Shown one piece after another: positions 1 to 10,600 of a DNA stretch of 33,102 nt; within the stretch, counting starts at the first letter, position 1, and every line of letters starts with the position of its first letter. Both the position numbers and the translations under genes were made by a program. Source of the DNA: an uncultured Saprospiraceae bacterium (GTDB lineage Bacteria > Bacteroidota > Bacteroidia > Chitinophagales > Saprospiraceae); NCBI GenBank assembly GCA_937929885.1, contig CALFUQ010000094.1, forward strand, positions 1 through 33,102, in the 5' to 3' direction. The notes under the pieces are model-generated. The model was not told the origin of the DNA, made no database searches, and saw only the letters and a list, made by a program, of their open reading frames with translations.

Positions 1-1873
1 AGATCTGGATAATGATGGAGATCTAGATTTGGTAGTCAATAATATCAATATGGCTCCGATGGTTTATAAAAATAACTCATCAGATAATCACTACTTACAA
101 ATTGAATTGACTGATACTACTTCTCAAAATAGAATGGCATTTGGGTCAAAAATTTATGTCTACCAAAAGGGACAGGTACAGTATCAAGAGCTATATCCTG
201 CAAAAGGATTCATGTCATCAGTTCATGCTCGGATACATTTTGGCTTTGAATCAAACGAGCCTATTGATTCATTAAGGATTGTATGGCCAGATCAAAGGAT
301 AACTAGAATTCAAAACCCTGAACTGAACTCTCTATTAGAAATTCACAAAAAGAAGGATCAGGAACTGCTTGTCAGTAATAGGGAGGTGGTTAATTCATCT
401 TTTAAAATTACTGAAGACCAGATAGAACATATTCATCAAGAAAACCCTTACTCTGATTTTGATAGAGAACCATTGCTTTTTCAGATGCATAGTAATCTAG
501 GCCCTGCTTGCTGTAAAGGAGATATCAATAATGATGGTTTAGAGGATTTTTACATAGGAGGTGCCGCAGATCAAGCAGGAAAGATATTCGTTCAGTCTCA
601 AGACGGTAAATTTATGACTGTAACAATGAATGCTTTTGCAAAGCATAGCTCATCTGAAGATACCGATTGTATATTCTTTGATGCTAACCAAGATGGGTTG
701 GATGACTTGTATGTAACGAGTGGAAGTAGTGAGTTTGGCCCTAACAACTCTAAACTTATAGATAGACTTTATATCAACAATGGATCTAATAACTTTGATT
801 TTTCTAATCAGGTGTTACCTAGCTTTAAATTCGAAAATTCCTCTAGTGTTGATACGATAGATTTTGATACTGATGGAGATTTAGATCTAATAGTGAGTTC
901 GTTTATAAAACCATATCTGTATGGATTGCCAAGTGACATTTATTTATTGGAGAATGACGGTCAAGGAAAGTATGCTAATGTGACTCAGGACTTTGCTCCT
1001 GGGTTTTCAAAAATCGGAATGACAACGGATATTAAAGTTGGTGATGTTGACGGAGATGGAGACAGCGATTTAGTAGTAATAGGTGAGTGGATGGGAGTGA
1101 TATTATTCCAAAACGAAAATGGAAAACTTGTTCGTAAACCTACAACTCTAGAAAATCGATTAGGACTTTGGAACACGTTAGAAGTCAAAGATATGAATAG
1201 CGATGGATTACTAGATATTGCATTAGGGAACCATGGTTTAAATTCTAGTATAACTGCTGATACCACCTACCCATTTGAAATGTATATCAATGATTTTGAC
1301 CAAAATGGAAAACCTGAGCAAGTTTTTTGCTATGAAAATGAATCAGGTAAATTCCCTGTTGTTCAGAGAAAAGATCTATTAAAACAACTCCCTTACCTCA
1401 ACAAACAATTTCCAGATTTTAAGAGCTATGCTAACCAAGAAATAACTGACATATTCACAGCAGAGCAATTAGACCGTGCGGTTGTAAAACAAATAACTGA
1501 GCTCAGGTCTGGAGTCGCTTGGAACAAAGGAAATTTTACTTTTACTTTTGAACCGTTCCCGATAGAAGCACAACTATCTCAATGTTATGGATTACTTGTA
1601 AATGATTATAATTCAGATGGATATAGTGATATAATCGTTGCTGGTAATCAGCATCGAATGAAACCTGAGCTTGGCATAAATGCAGCAAGTTTCGGTATGC
1701 TTTTGGAAGGTACAGTAACAGGTAAATTCAAGATCAAGAATTCTGAGCAGTCTGGGATCCTAATTGATGGTGAAGTGAGAAATATGATTGAGCTTAAAAC
1801 TAAGCGAAAGAAAAAAATATTAATAGCTAGGAACAATGATTCCCCAATAACTTTAGAACCCAATGAAGATTAG
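1..1873 (+). CDS. VCBS/FG-GAP repeat and ASPIC/UnbV protein, 5'-truncated by window edge
   Basis: The frame is open from the left edge. The first visible residues (from base 2) are DLDNDGDLDLVVNN, a calcium-binding FG-GAP/VCBS motif, so the gene starts outside the window and the in-frame TTG at 29 is not its start. About 623 residues are visible. An ASPIC/UnbV domain follows at about residues 35-120 (includes PAKGFMSSVHARIHFGF), then further D-x-N-x-D-G-x-x-D blocks, such as GDINNDGLEDFYIGG, DGDGDSDLVVIGEW and NDYNSDGYSDIIVAG. The visible part aligns by eye with the second half of the paralogue at 2438-5758, including the C-terminal NMI...KILIARN block. By that paralogue roughly 480 residues are missing upstream, probably with a lipoprotein signal. 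The 3' end overlaps the next gene by 11 bases. It is probably surface-exposed; its ligand is unknown. Confidence 0.93.
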   Translation, partial: DLDNDGDLDLVVNNINMAPMVYKNNSSDNHYLQIELTDTTSQNRMAFGSKIYVYQKGQVQYQELYPAKGFMSSVHARIHFGFESNEPIDSLRIVWPDQRITRIQNPELNSLLEIHKKKDQELLVSNREVVNSSFKITEDQIEHIHQENPYSDFDREPLLFQMHSNLGPACCKGDINNDGLEDFYIGGAADQAGKIFVQSQDGKFMTVTMNAFAKHSSSEDTDCIFFDANQDGLDDLYVTSGSSEFGPNNSKLIDRLYINNGSNNFDFSNQVLPSFKFENSSSVDTIDFDTDGDLDLIVSSFIKPYLYGLPSDIYLLENDGQGKYANVTQDFAPGFSKIGMTTDIKVGDVDGDGDSDLVVIGEWMGVILFQNENGKLVRKPTTLENRLGLWNTLEVKDMNSDGLLDIALGNHGLNSSITADTTYPFEMYINDFDQNGKPEQVFCYENESGKFPVVQRKDLLKQLPYLNKQFPDFKSYANQEITDIFTAEQLDRAVVKQITELRSGVAWNKGNFTFTFEPFPIEAQLSQCYGLLVNDYNSDGYSDIIVAGNQHRMKPELGINAASFGMLLEGTVTGKFKIKNSEQSGILIDGEVRNMIELKTKRKKKILIARNNDSPITLEPNED

Positions 1874-2441
1874 AACTTTTACTTATTGTCTCTTGGTTTT
1901 GGCTGTTTGTGCATGTAACAGCGGTTCCAATTATCAAGGAACTATTGATGCGGAACTAGCTACAGGGATTAGAAATGATAGCTTATTTCTAGGCTTAAGT
2001 CTAGGTATGGCTGAGAAGGATTTTTTCACAGTATGCTGGGACTTAAACAAAGAGGGATTAACCAAGGAGGGGTTTAGTAATATGACCGTTCAGTATAAGC
2101 TAGAAGACCTTCAAGAAGAAGGATACTATGATTTTTATCCTTTTTTCGAAAATGGGAAGATAAAATCCATGACAGGTTTTACTCATTATAAAGCATGGTC
2201 GCCATGGAGGAAGGATCTTTGGTCGGATCATTTAATAGAGGACTGTAGAGGTGTTTTCGAAAAATGGTTTCCTGGAAATAGTTTCTTCTCGATTAAGTCT
2301 CCAACTTATGGAAAGGCATATGTAAAAATTGATGGCAATAGAAGAATAGTCTTGTACATCAATGATGATCAGAAAGTCAACGTTCTAATTTCTGATTTGA
2401 CAAATCTAGATGAAATCCTTAAACCCAAAGATCAGAAGTGA
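1863..2441 (+). CDS. Small lipoprotein of unknown function in VCBS operon
   Basis: A 192-residue protein starting with a basic n-region, a hydrophobic stretch and LLVLAVCACNSG, a lipobox-like site with Cys16 and Cys18 as possible lipidation residues. The mature part has no domain I recognise. It contains several aromatic patches, for example YYDFYPFF and HYKAWSPWRKDLW, and a basic tail. The ATG at 1863 lies inside the end of the upstream VCBS gene (11-base overlap in another frame), and its stop overlaps the GTG start of the next gene (GTGA, 4 bases). Such overlaps point to translational coupling and to a shared function with the large VCBS proteins. It could be an accessory or chaperone-like surface lipoprotein, but nothing in the sequence fixes a role. 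Confidence 0.8.
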   Translation: MKIRTFTYCLLVLAVCACNSGSNYQGTIDAELATGIRNDSLFLGLSLGMAEKDFFTVCWDLNKEGLTKEGFSNMTVQYKLEDLQEEGYYDFYPFFENGKIKSMTGFTHYKAWSPWRKDLWSDHLIEDCRGVFEKWFPGNSFFSIKSPTYGKAYVKIDGNRRIVLYINDDQKVNVLISDLTNLDEILKPKDQK

Positions 2442-5400
2442 GCGTGCATTTAAAGCATATAATTGGTCTACTGCTTATTGTGATGATTTTGGTATCATGC
2501 TCTGAAGAGACGTTAACTAATGGTCAAGGATTTAGTAAACTATCAAATAAGCAAAGTGGGATAGATTTTTCTAATGATCTAAGATTTGAAGATGATTTTA
2601 ATATCTACAAATACAGAAATTTTTATAACGGTGGAGGAGTAGGTATATCTGACATTAACAATGATGGTTTAGTAGATATTTATTTCACGGCTAACATGCT
2701 ACCTAACAAATTGTATCTCAACAATGGCGATCTCTCCTTTACAGACATTACAGAAAATGCAGGTGTAGCAGGAAATAAAAATTGGTCGACTGGAGTAAGC
2801 ATGGCTGATATCAATGGTGATGGCTGGGTAGATATTTATGTATGTAACTCAGGAGATGTCAAAGGGGATAACAAGCAAAACGAACTTTTTATAAATCAAG
2901 GAGATAACACCTTTCTAGAACAGGCTGAGAAGTTTGGATTAGCAGATCAGGGTTATTCTACTCATGCCGCATTCTTTGATTTTGATAAGGACGGAGACCT
3001 TGATGTTTATCTGCTTAACAATTCATTTCAAGCTATTGGTAGCTTCAATCTCACAAAAAACGAACGCCCCATAAGACACAAAGAAGGTGGTGATAAATTA
3101 TATCGAAATGATAATGGAAAATTTACTGACATCAGTGAAGCAGCAGGGATATACGGAAGTGTTATTGGTTTTGGCTTAGGAGTGACGGTGGGTGATATTG
3201 ACTTAGATGGATGGCTAGATATTTATATCTCTAATGATTTTTTTGAGCGTGATTATATCTACATGAATAATGGGGATGGCACTTTCAGAGAGAATTTAGA
3301 AGATCAGATGAATTCTATCAGTGGAGCATCTATGGGGGCGGATATGGCTGACATTAATAATGATGGCTACCCTGATATTTTTGTTACTGAGATGTTACCT
3401 GAGCCAAATGATAGACTTAAGACCAAGACTACTTTTGAAAATTGGGACAAATACACTTACAATGTAAAGCATGGGTACTATCACCAGTTTACGAGGAATA
3501 TGTTGCAGTTAAATAATGGCAACGGAAGCTTTAGCGAAATAGGAAGGATGGCTGGAGTCGAAGCTACAGATTGGAGTTGGGGCGCGCTGATCAATGACTT
3601 TGATAATGATGGGTACAAGGATTTATTTATAGCGAATGGAATACATAAAGATCTTACAGATCAGGATTATATTAATTTCATTTCTACTGAAGAAATGGCT
3701 AAAGAAGTCATTAAGAAAGATGGAGTAGATTTTAAGAAATTAACGGATGTAATCCCATCTACCATGATTCCTAACTACATGTATAAGAATACTGGAAACC
3801 TCCAGTTCGATAATGTTACAGATGACTGGGGTTTATCCGAGCCTTCTCACTCTAATGGTTCTGCTTATGGCGATTTGGATAACGATGGTGATCTCGACCT
3901 AGTGATCAATAATTCTAATTCTTTAGCATCTATTTATATCAACAACATTCAGCAGGCAAGTGGAGGAAACAACTACTTAAAAGTAAACCTTAAGGGACAA
4001 GGTAAAAACACACAAGCCATCGGTACTAAGCTTATTGTTTGTGTTGATGATAAGAAGTATCATCACGAGCAAGTACCAGTTAGAGGATTCCAATCATCGA
4101 TGGATCCAAGACCAAATTTTGGTTTAGGGGAGGCAGATCGCATAGACAGTCTTTTAGTTTATTGGTACGATGGGACTAAGACTAAGCTATTAGATGTAGC
4201 AATAAATACAACTTACGATATCGTAAAGGGAGAGACAAACTATCAATCGACAATTATGGTAAAAGATGCTACTCAAAGTTTATTTAATGATATAACTGAC
4301 GCAAGCAAGATTTCATTTGTGCATGAAGAAAACGACTTCGTAGATTTTGACAGAGATCGACTAATCTATCACATGCTTTCTGCAGAAGGCCCAGCACTAT
4401 GTGTTGCAGATTTTAATGGTGATGGTAGAGAAGATTTCTATGTAGGAGGAGCAACGGATCAAGAAGGTAAGATTTATCTTCAAGCGAAGGATGGAGGTTT
4501 TGCAGAAAGTAATAATACAGTTTTTGAAACTGATAAAATATCAGAGGATGTAGATTGTAGTTGTGTAGATGTGGATGGAGATGGAGATCAAGATTTATAT
4601 GTGGCTTCAGGAGGTAATGAATTTCCTACTACATCATCAGTGTTAATTGACAGATTATACATCAACAATGGAAGAGGAAATTTTACAAAGTCTAATCAAA
4701 TCCTTCCTTCTTTTAAATTCCAGAACTCTTCTTGTGTGAGTGCGGCCGATGTAGATGGGGATGGTGATCAAGATTTGTTTGTAGGCGCAAGGAGTAATCC
4801 ATTAATTTATGGAGTCCCAGTAGATGGTTTCCTTTTGATAAATGATGGAGAAGGTAAATATACAGATCAAACAAAATCACTTTCTCCAGGACTATTGAAG
4901 CTCGGAATGATTAAAGATGGGGTGTGGGCAGATATAGATAATGATAATGACACAGACCTTTTAGTAGTGGGAGAGTGGATGGGTGTTAAAGTTTTTCTTA
5001 ATCAAAATGGAAAGTTAACAGAAGCCTCTAGTAAACTTGGTTTGTCTAGTAGTAATGGCTGGTGGAATAAGATAATTCCTACTGATTTAGATGACGATGG
5101 AGACATAGATTTTGTATTAGGTAATCATGGCTTGAATTCTAGATTTAGTGCATCTGAAGAAAAGCCAGTCAGTATTTATGTAAATGACTTTGATCGAAAT
5201 GGAACCGCAGAACCAATCATCTGCCAATATATCGGGGACAAGTCCTACCCACTTGCCTTAAAGCATGACTTGATAGTACAGTTACCTGGACTACGAAAGA
5301 AGTACACACAGTATGAAGCTTACAAAGATCAAACAATCGAAGACATATTCCTGCCAGAGCAATTACAAAATGCAATTGTTACCGAGGCAACTACGCTAGA

Positions 5401-5758
5401 ATCATCTATATTATTAAATAATGGAGCGCAAGGTTTTGAGCTCAAAACGCTACCTGTCGAGGCTCAAGTTGCTCCAGTGTTTGATATTGTAGTTGATGAT
5501 TTCAATGATGATGGTTTTAAGGATTTGCTCCTAGGTGGCAACTTCAATTATGCAAAACCAGAGGTAGGAATATATGAGGCAAGTTACGGAGTAGTTTTAC
5601 TTGGCGACGGGAAAGGAAATTTCACCTATTTGCCCAATAGGACATCAGGCCTAAAGCTTAGTGGAGATATTAGAAATATGATTAGTTTAAAAGACGGAAG
5701 TAGAAATAAAATTTTAATCGCCAGGAATAACGAAAGTATGAAAGTCATTGAGTATTAG
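2438..5758 (+). CDS. Large lipoprotein with two VCBS/FG-GAP arrays around an ASPIC/UnbV domain
   Basis: 1106 residues, starting at GTG (GTGA overlap with the upstream stop; a second GTG two codons later is an alternative). The signal ends in the lipobox LVSC with Cys21. The first half (about residues 70-490) carries FG-GAP/VCBS repeats with calcium-binding motifs such as DINNDGLVDIYFT and GDLDNDGDLDLVINN. An ASPIC/UnbV domain follows at about 513-595. The second half (about 610-1106) opens with a conserved FVHEENDFVDFDRDRL block and carries a second repeat set, for example DVDGDGDQDLYVASGG. Proteins of this type are thought to form calcium-stabilised beta-propellers like the integrin head and are common surface lipoproteins in Bacteroidota, usually of unknown ligand. 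It is the full-length counterpart of the truncated gene before it and a paralogue of 7690-10911. Confidence 0.93.
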   Translation: MSVHLKHIIGLLLIVMILVSCSEETLTNGQGFSKLSNKQSGIDFSNDLRFEDDFNIYKYRNFYNGGGVGISDINNDGLVDIYFTANMLPNKLYLNNGDLSFTDITENAGVAGNKNWSTGVSMADINGDGWVDIYVCNSGDVKGDNKQNELFINQGDNTFLEQAEKFGLADQGYSTHAAFFDFDKDGDLDVYLLNNSFQAIGSFNLTKNERPIRHKEGGDKLYRNDNGKFTDISEAAGIYGSVIGFGLGVTVGDIDLDGWLDIYISNDFFERDYIYMNNGDGTFRENLEDQMNSISGASMGADMADINNDGYPDIFVTEMLPEPNDRLKTKTTFENWDKYTYNVKHGYYHQFTRNMLQLNNGNGSFSEIGRMAGVEATDWSWGALINDFDNDGYKDLFIANGIHKDLTDQDYINFISTEEMAKEVIKKDGVDFKKLTDVIPSTMIPNYMYKNTGNLQFDNVTDDWGLSEPSHSNGSAYGDLDNDGDLDLVINNSNSLASIYINNIQQASGGNNYLKVNLKGQGKNTQAIGTKLIVCVDDKKYHHEQVPVRGFQSSMDPRPNFGLGEADRIDSLLVYWYDGTKTKLLDVAINTTYDIVKGETNYQSTIMVKDATQSLFNDITDASKISFVHEENDFVDFDRDRLIYHMLSAEGPALCVADFNGDGREDFYVGGATDQEGKIYLQAKDGGFAESNNTVFETDKISEDVDCSCVDVDGDGDQDLYVASGGNEFPTTSSVLIDRLYINNGRGNFTKSNQILPSFKFQNSSCVSAADVDGDGDQDLFVGARSNPLIYGVPVDGFLLINDGEGKYTDQTKSLSPGLLKLGMIKDGVWADIDNDNDTDLLVVGEWMGVKVFLNQNGKLTEASSKLGLSSSNGWWNKIIPTDLDDDGDIDFVLGNHGLNSRFSASEEKPVSIYVNDFDRNGTAEPIICQYIGDKSYPLALKHDLIVQLPGLRKKYTQYEAYKDQTIEDIFLPEQLQNAIVTEATTLESSILLNNGAQGFELKTLPVEAQVAPVFDIVVDDFNDDGFKDLLLGGNFNYAKPEVGIYEASYGVVLLGDGKGNFTYLPNRTSGLKLSGDIRNMISLKDGSRNKILIARNNESMKVIEY

Positions 5759-5773
5759 CCTACATTTATAAAA

Positions 5774-7690
5774 ATGCGCCTCTTATTAATTTTACTGATA
5801 GTGCTCGGCAATTTTGTGCTCAGGGCACAAGAGATAGAATGTGATGGAGCTTTCTATCTAGTGGTCTATACAGAGTCAGAAGCTAAGTCAAGATTATATA
5901 AAGTTACTGGGAAGGATAAATCATTCGATTATCAGGAGATTCCTCTATCGGAGACCAGAAGGCTAACAGGGCTCAACTATAATTTAGATGATAAATTTCT
6001 TTATGCTCTAGATGTTAATTCACTAGAGATAGTTAGAATAGATAAATCAGGAAATATCAATTCGCTTGGCGTGCCAGAGAATTTAGATACTAGCCTTGAC
6101 TACAGCTCTGGGACATTCAGCCCACAGAGTGGAAGTATGCTATTCTCAGGCTTTGATCCCACTCTTGAAAAAGACACTAAAATGTATGGTTTAAATATCG
6201 AAAGATTTTATGCTGGGAACCTAGGAGTCACTGGTGCCTTTCCTGTCAAAATCACAGACTTAGCAACAGACCCTATTACAGGGGTTATCTATGGTTTCAA
6301 TAGTTTAAGATCTACCTTGATAGAGACGAGTATATCTGGTGGTACTACTTCTTATCAATACACGGCTGTGCAATCGTCTGATATAGATGCTTTATTTTTT
6401 GATCCGTCTGGTCAGTTGTATGGTTATTCTCCAAGTACTGGACTTTATGCTATTGATAAAAACGAAGGGACTATGACGCAATTAGGTAAAGTAGTGGAAG
6501 GTACTCATGCAGACGGTTGTTCTTGTCCATACACTTTTGAATTTACCAAAGAGGTGAGCCCTAAAGAGATAGTCCCTTGTGAAGAGTTTACAGTAGAGTA
6601 TAAGTTTAATAATAAAATGGCTGTCGGTCAGGTCGTAAAAGAATTTAGGGATACCTTCCCTGAAGGTTTTGAGATTGTAAATGTGGAAACAGATTTGATT
6701 TATACGTTCACCGAAATATTAGATACTGAGAAAAATATTATCGCAATAGATTTATTTATTTACCTCGTTGGAGAAAACAGCATTACGCTAAAAGTTAAGG
6801 CTCCTGAAAATTTTATTGGAGAATTTGGAAGCAGAGGACTTCAATCAGATTTTGCAACAGCATTTGGTGTAGTAATGAAAACAGATGATCCAGGAACGGA
6901 ATTATTCGAGGACCCTACAATCGCTAGAATTATCGATGCAACAGAAATAGATTTTACAGATCACATAATATATAGTTGTGATGGCTTAGTAGCAACCATA
7001 AATTCTCCAATAGGGTCTGATAATTATGAATGGAGTAACGGAAGTACCGAGTCAAGTATTACTACTGAGAATGAGGGGTGGTATAGTTTGAAAACAAGTA
7101 ATGAGTGCATATACTATTTTGATTCTGTAGAAATAAGGAGTTTTCCAGGCCAAAAGGAATTGGACCTCGGAGATGAAATAGAAGTTGAAGCTGGAGATTC
7201 TATTCTAATTAAATTAGATGATATTTTTGGATTACCTATGAGTGTAGATTGGTATTTGGATAATGAAAGTATTGATTGCAAAGATTGCAGTGAAATTTGG
7301 GTTAAGCCGAATACAGATGCGATGCTTACAATTGATCTGGTTGATGAACAAGGATGCAATTATTCAGATCAATTACAGATTAATCTTAGAGTTAGACGAG
7401 AAGTTTACCAAGCAAACGCATTTACACCTAATAACGATGGGTTTAATGATTTCTTCTATATCCAAACTGCAAGTCCAGCACAAATCAAAAACATGAAAGT
7501 CTTTGATCGATGGGGTAATGTAGTATTTGATAAATCTGACTTTCCTGCTAACGATGAAATGGAGGGATGGCAAGGCATGACTAAAGAGTCTTCAATTAAT
7601 AATTCTGTTTTTGTATATGTAGCAGATATTATTTACACTGATGGGGTAGAAGAACAATTATCTGGCGAAGTATTGATGATCTCAAATTAA
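5774..7690 (+). CDS. T9SS-exported protein with gliding-motility type B C-terminal domain
   Basis: 638 residues with a cleavable signal peptide (LLLILLIVLGNFVLRAQ). Residues about 25-245 look like a propeller of short repeats (LYALDVNSLEIVRID, LYGYSPSTGLYAID), resembling DUF6923-type regions. Residues about 250-370 resemble a DUF11-like beta-sandwich, and about 397-455 an Ig/PKD-like segment (YEWSNGSTESSI). From residue 544 the sequence FTPNNDGFNDFF and later MKVFDRWGNVVFD is the classic gliding-motility-associated (CHU_C type) domain, which directs export and surface attachment through the type IX secretion system. It lies 15 bases after one VCBS gene and its stop overlaps the ATG of the next (TAATG), so it is co-transcribed with them. 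It may be a secreted partner of the VCBS lipoproteins; that is inference. Confidence 0.92.
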   Translation: MRLLLILLIVLGNFVLRAQEIECDGAFYLVVYTESEAKSRLYKVTGKDKSFDYQEIPLSETRRLTGLNYNLDDKFLYALDVNSLEIVRIDKSGNINSLGVPENLDTSLDYSSGTFSPQSGSMLFSGFDPTLEKDTKMYGLNIERFYAGNLGVTGAFPVKITDLATDPITGVIYGFNSLRSTLIETSISGGTTSYQYTAVQSSDIDALFFDPSGQLYGYSPSTGLYAIDKNEGTMTQLGKVVEGTHADGCSCPYTFEFTKEVSPKEIVPCEEFTVEYKFNNKMAVGQVVKEFRDTFPEGFEIVNVETDLIYTFTEILDTEKNIIAIDLFIYLVGENSITLKVKAPENFIGEFGSRGLQSDFATAFGVVMKTDDPGTELFEDPTIARIIDATEIDFTDHIIYSCDGLVATINSPIGSDNYEWSNGSTESSITTENEGWYSLKTSNECIYYFDSVEIRSFPGQKELDLGDEIEVEAGDSILIKLDDIFGLPMSVDWYLDNESIDCKDCSEIWVKPNTDAMLTIDLVDEQGCNYSDQLQINLRVRREVYQANAFTPNNDGFNDFFYIQTASPAQIKNMKVFDRWGNVVFDKSDFPANDEMEGWQGMTKESSINNSVFVYVADIIYTDGVEEQLSGEVLMISN

Positions 7691-10600
7691 TGAAGCAGCT
7701 TTTCTATTTAGGATTCCTAATTTCGATAGTTTCTTGTCAGGTAGATCAAGAGGCATCATCATCTCAGTTTAAACTTTTATCGTCATCTGATTCTGGACTC
7801 GACTTCGTGAATAACATCACCGAGACTGACAGTTTTAATATTATCAGATACTTGTATTTCTACAATGGTGCAGGTGTTGGTGCTGGTGACCTAAATGGTG
7901 ATGGCTTACCTGATTTGGTATTTAACTCTAATCAAGGAAACCCAGTGATTTATCTTAACGAGTCAGATCAGAAAATCCAACTTAAGGATATAAGTAAAGA
8001 GTTGCAACTTGATACAATTACTGGATGGGGCACTGGAGTAGCGCTTGCAGATGTAAATGGAGACGCACTACTTGATATCTACTTGTGCCAAGTCGGCTCA
8101 CATAAAAACTTCAAAGGTCGCAACCGATTACTCATCAACAAAGGAGCCATTAAGGGCATGCCTAGTTTTGTAGAAGAGACAGAGAAATACGGTTTAGGCT
8201 TTAGTGGGCTATCTACACAAGCTAGTTTTTTTGATTATGATCTAGATGGTGATCTCGATATGTATTTGCTTAATCACTCCACGCACCAGACAAGCAACTA
8301 TGCTGATGCCTCTGTTAGAGAGATTCCTAATCCAGAAAATGGTGATAGATTATATCTAAATGATGGTTCGAAGTTTTTAGACATTACTGAGACAGCAGGA
8401 ATTTATTCAAGTAATATTGGTTACGGTTTAGGTATAGCAATATCGGATCTGGATAATAATGGATATCCAGACATTTACATAGCTAATGATTTTCACGAAA
8501 ACGATTATATCTATTGGAATGACGGCGGAGAATTCAGAGAAGGAATACGAGATGCGATTAGCAGAACTTCTCAATTCTCTATGGGTGTTGATATTGCTGA
8601 CATTAATGAGGATGGAGCAAATGATATATTCACATTAGACATGATGCCACCTTCCAAAGAATTGAGAAGTAGCACTGTTGGGTATGATCCTTATAATATT
8701 TTTCTTTTCAAAAAGGGCTATGGATATCATGATCAGTTTCCACACAATCATCTGCAGATCAGCAATGGATTAAAAAAACCAGTTTTTTCTGAGCAAGCTG
8801 CCTTCAGGGGTGTAGAGTCTACAGATTGGAGTTGGTCTTGTCTTTTCGAGGATTATGATCTTGACGGAGATAAAGATCTGTTCGTGAGTAACGGCATTAT
8901 GCGTAGGCCTAATGGTCTCGACTATTTAAATTTTATAGCAGATCCCTTGGTGCAAGAAGGGGCATCAGATCTTGAAATGTTAAGTGAGATGCCTAGTGGT
9001 GTTACTACCAATTATTTTTTTGATCAAGGATCATCAGGAAAATTCTCACTAGTAAACACTGGTGATGCAGAGAGCTTGTCTAATGGTGCAGTCTATGTTG
9101 ATTTAGATAATGACGGTGATTTAGAGATTGTGACTAACAACATAAACAGTCCAGCCTTTATTTATGAAAATATAAGTAGTGGACAGAATAATTTTTTAAA
9201 AGTGAAATTAGAAGGACTTAAGAAAAATATATTTGGTATAGGAGCGAAATTAGAAGTACACATTGACGGCAAAGTTTTGTATAGAGAATTTTATCCCCAA
9301 AAAGGATTTATGTCTTCTGTAGATCCGGTTGTTAATTTTGGGTTAGGTCACGTAACGAGTATAGAATCACTAGTAGTTAAATGGCCAAACGGACTTACTC
9401 AAACAATAAAAGACATTGAAGTAAATAAAACTATCACGATCACTGAAAAGACATCGGGGAACCAAGCTTTTGCAAATGCACAATCTAATTTGAATTCCAT
9501 CTTTGAAAAAGTAGAGTTTGAAAACGAGCTAACGCATTCTGAGAATGAGTACAATGATCTGGATCAAGAGAAATTATCTCCACAGCTTTATTCTAGAGAG
9601 GGCCCAGCTCTAGCTGTTACAGATATTGATGGAGATGGTAATGAAGAATTTTTCCTTGGAGGGGCAAAAAACCAAACAGCAGGTATTTATGCTATTCGGA
9701 ATGCTAGCTTCTTGCCAACTACGACTTTAGATTGGGAGAGTGATTTCCAGTTCGAAGATACAGATGCCCTCTTTTTTGATAGTGATGGTGATGGGGATAA
9801 AGACTTATATGTGACAAGTGGGGGTCACGATTCTCGAGTAGAGACACCACTGTTTAGAAATCGAGTTTATATAAACCAAGAAAAGAAAAATTTTGAAAAG
9901 CAAGCATTGAGTGCTGCTGCTATACCACTTGAAAATAGTTCTTGTGTGACATCAGCAGATTTCGATAATGACGGGGACTTAGACCTTTTCGTAGGTACTA
10001 GAGTGGATAAGTATAAAAATGCAAAGACACCCATTTCTTATATTCTAGAGAATGATGGCAATGGAAATTTTAATCGCAGAAGAGAAAATGCACTAGGCAT
10101 GGTCACAGATGCAGAATGGGGTGATATAGATAATGATGGTGATCAAGACTTAGTAGTTGTAGGAGATTGGATGCCCATCACTTTGCTCATTAATAAGGAT
10201 GGATCTCTAATAAAAAAAGAGCTTCCTAACTCTAAAGGTTGGTGGCGATCATTGACATTAGAAGATATCGATGGAGATAATAAATTAGATATTATTGCGG
10301 GAAATTTTGGATTGAATAATAATCTGGAAGTTTCGAAAGCAACTCCACTTAAGTTGCACGTTTCTAAAGCTGGACAAAGCTATATGACATATGGAAACGG
10401 TAGTACTATAGCAAGTGCAGATGAAATAGTAAAACAGATGCCTCAGTTCAGAAGACAGTTTAACAACTATGAAGAATTTTCTAAATTAAATGCGGAGGAG
10501 TTTTTTCAAGATGAATTATTGGAAACTAAGGAGGTAACAACTTTCGAAACAAGTATATTCAAGAATAGCGGCAGAGGTAATTTTAAGAAAATGGAATTAC

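Noticed and set aside
29-31. TTG at 29 as the start of the first gene
   Set aside because: The frame is open to base 2 and encodes a VCBS motif before it; the paralogue at 2438 shows a long upstream part, so the gene begins outside the window.
985-1266. Minus-strand ORF inside the first VCBS gene
   Set aside because: It mirrors the repeated VCBS coding sequence, has no recognisable domain and no promoter or partner.
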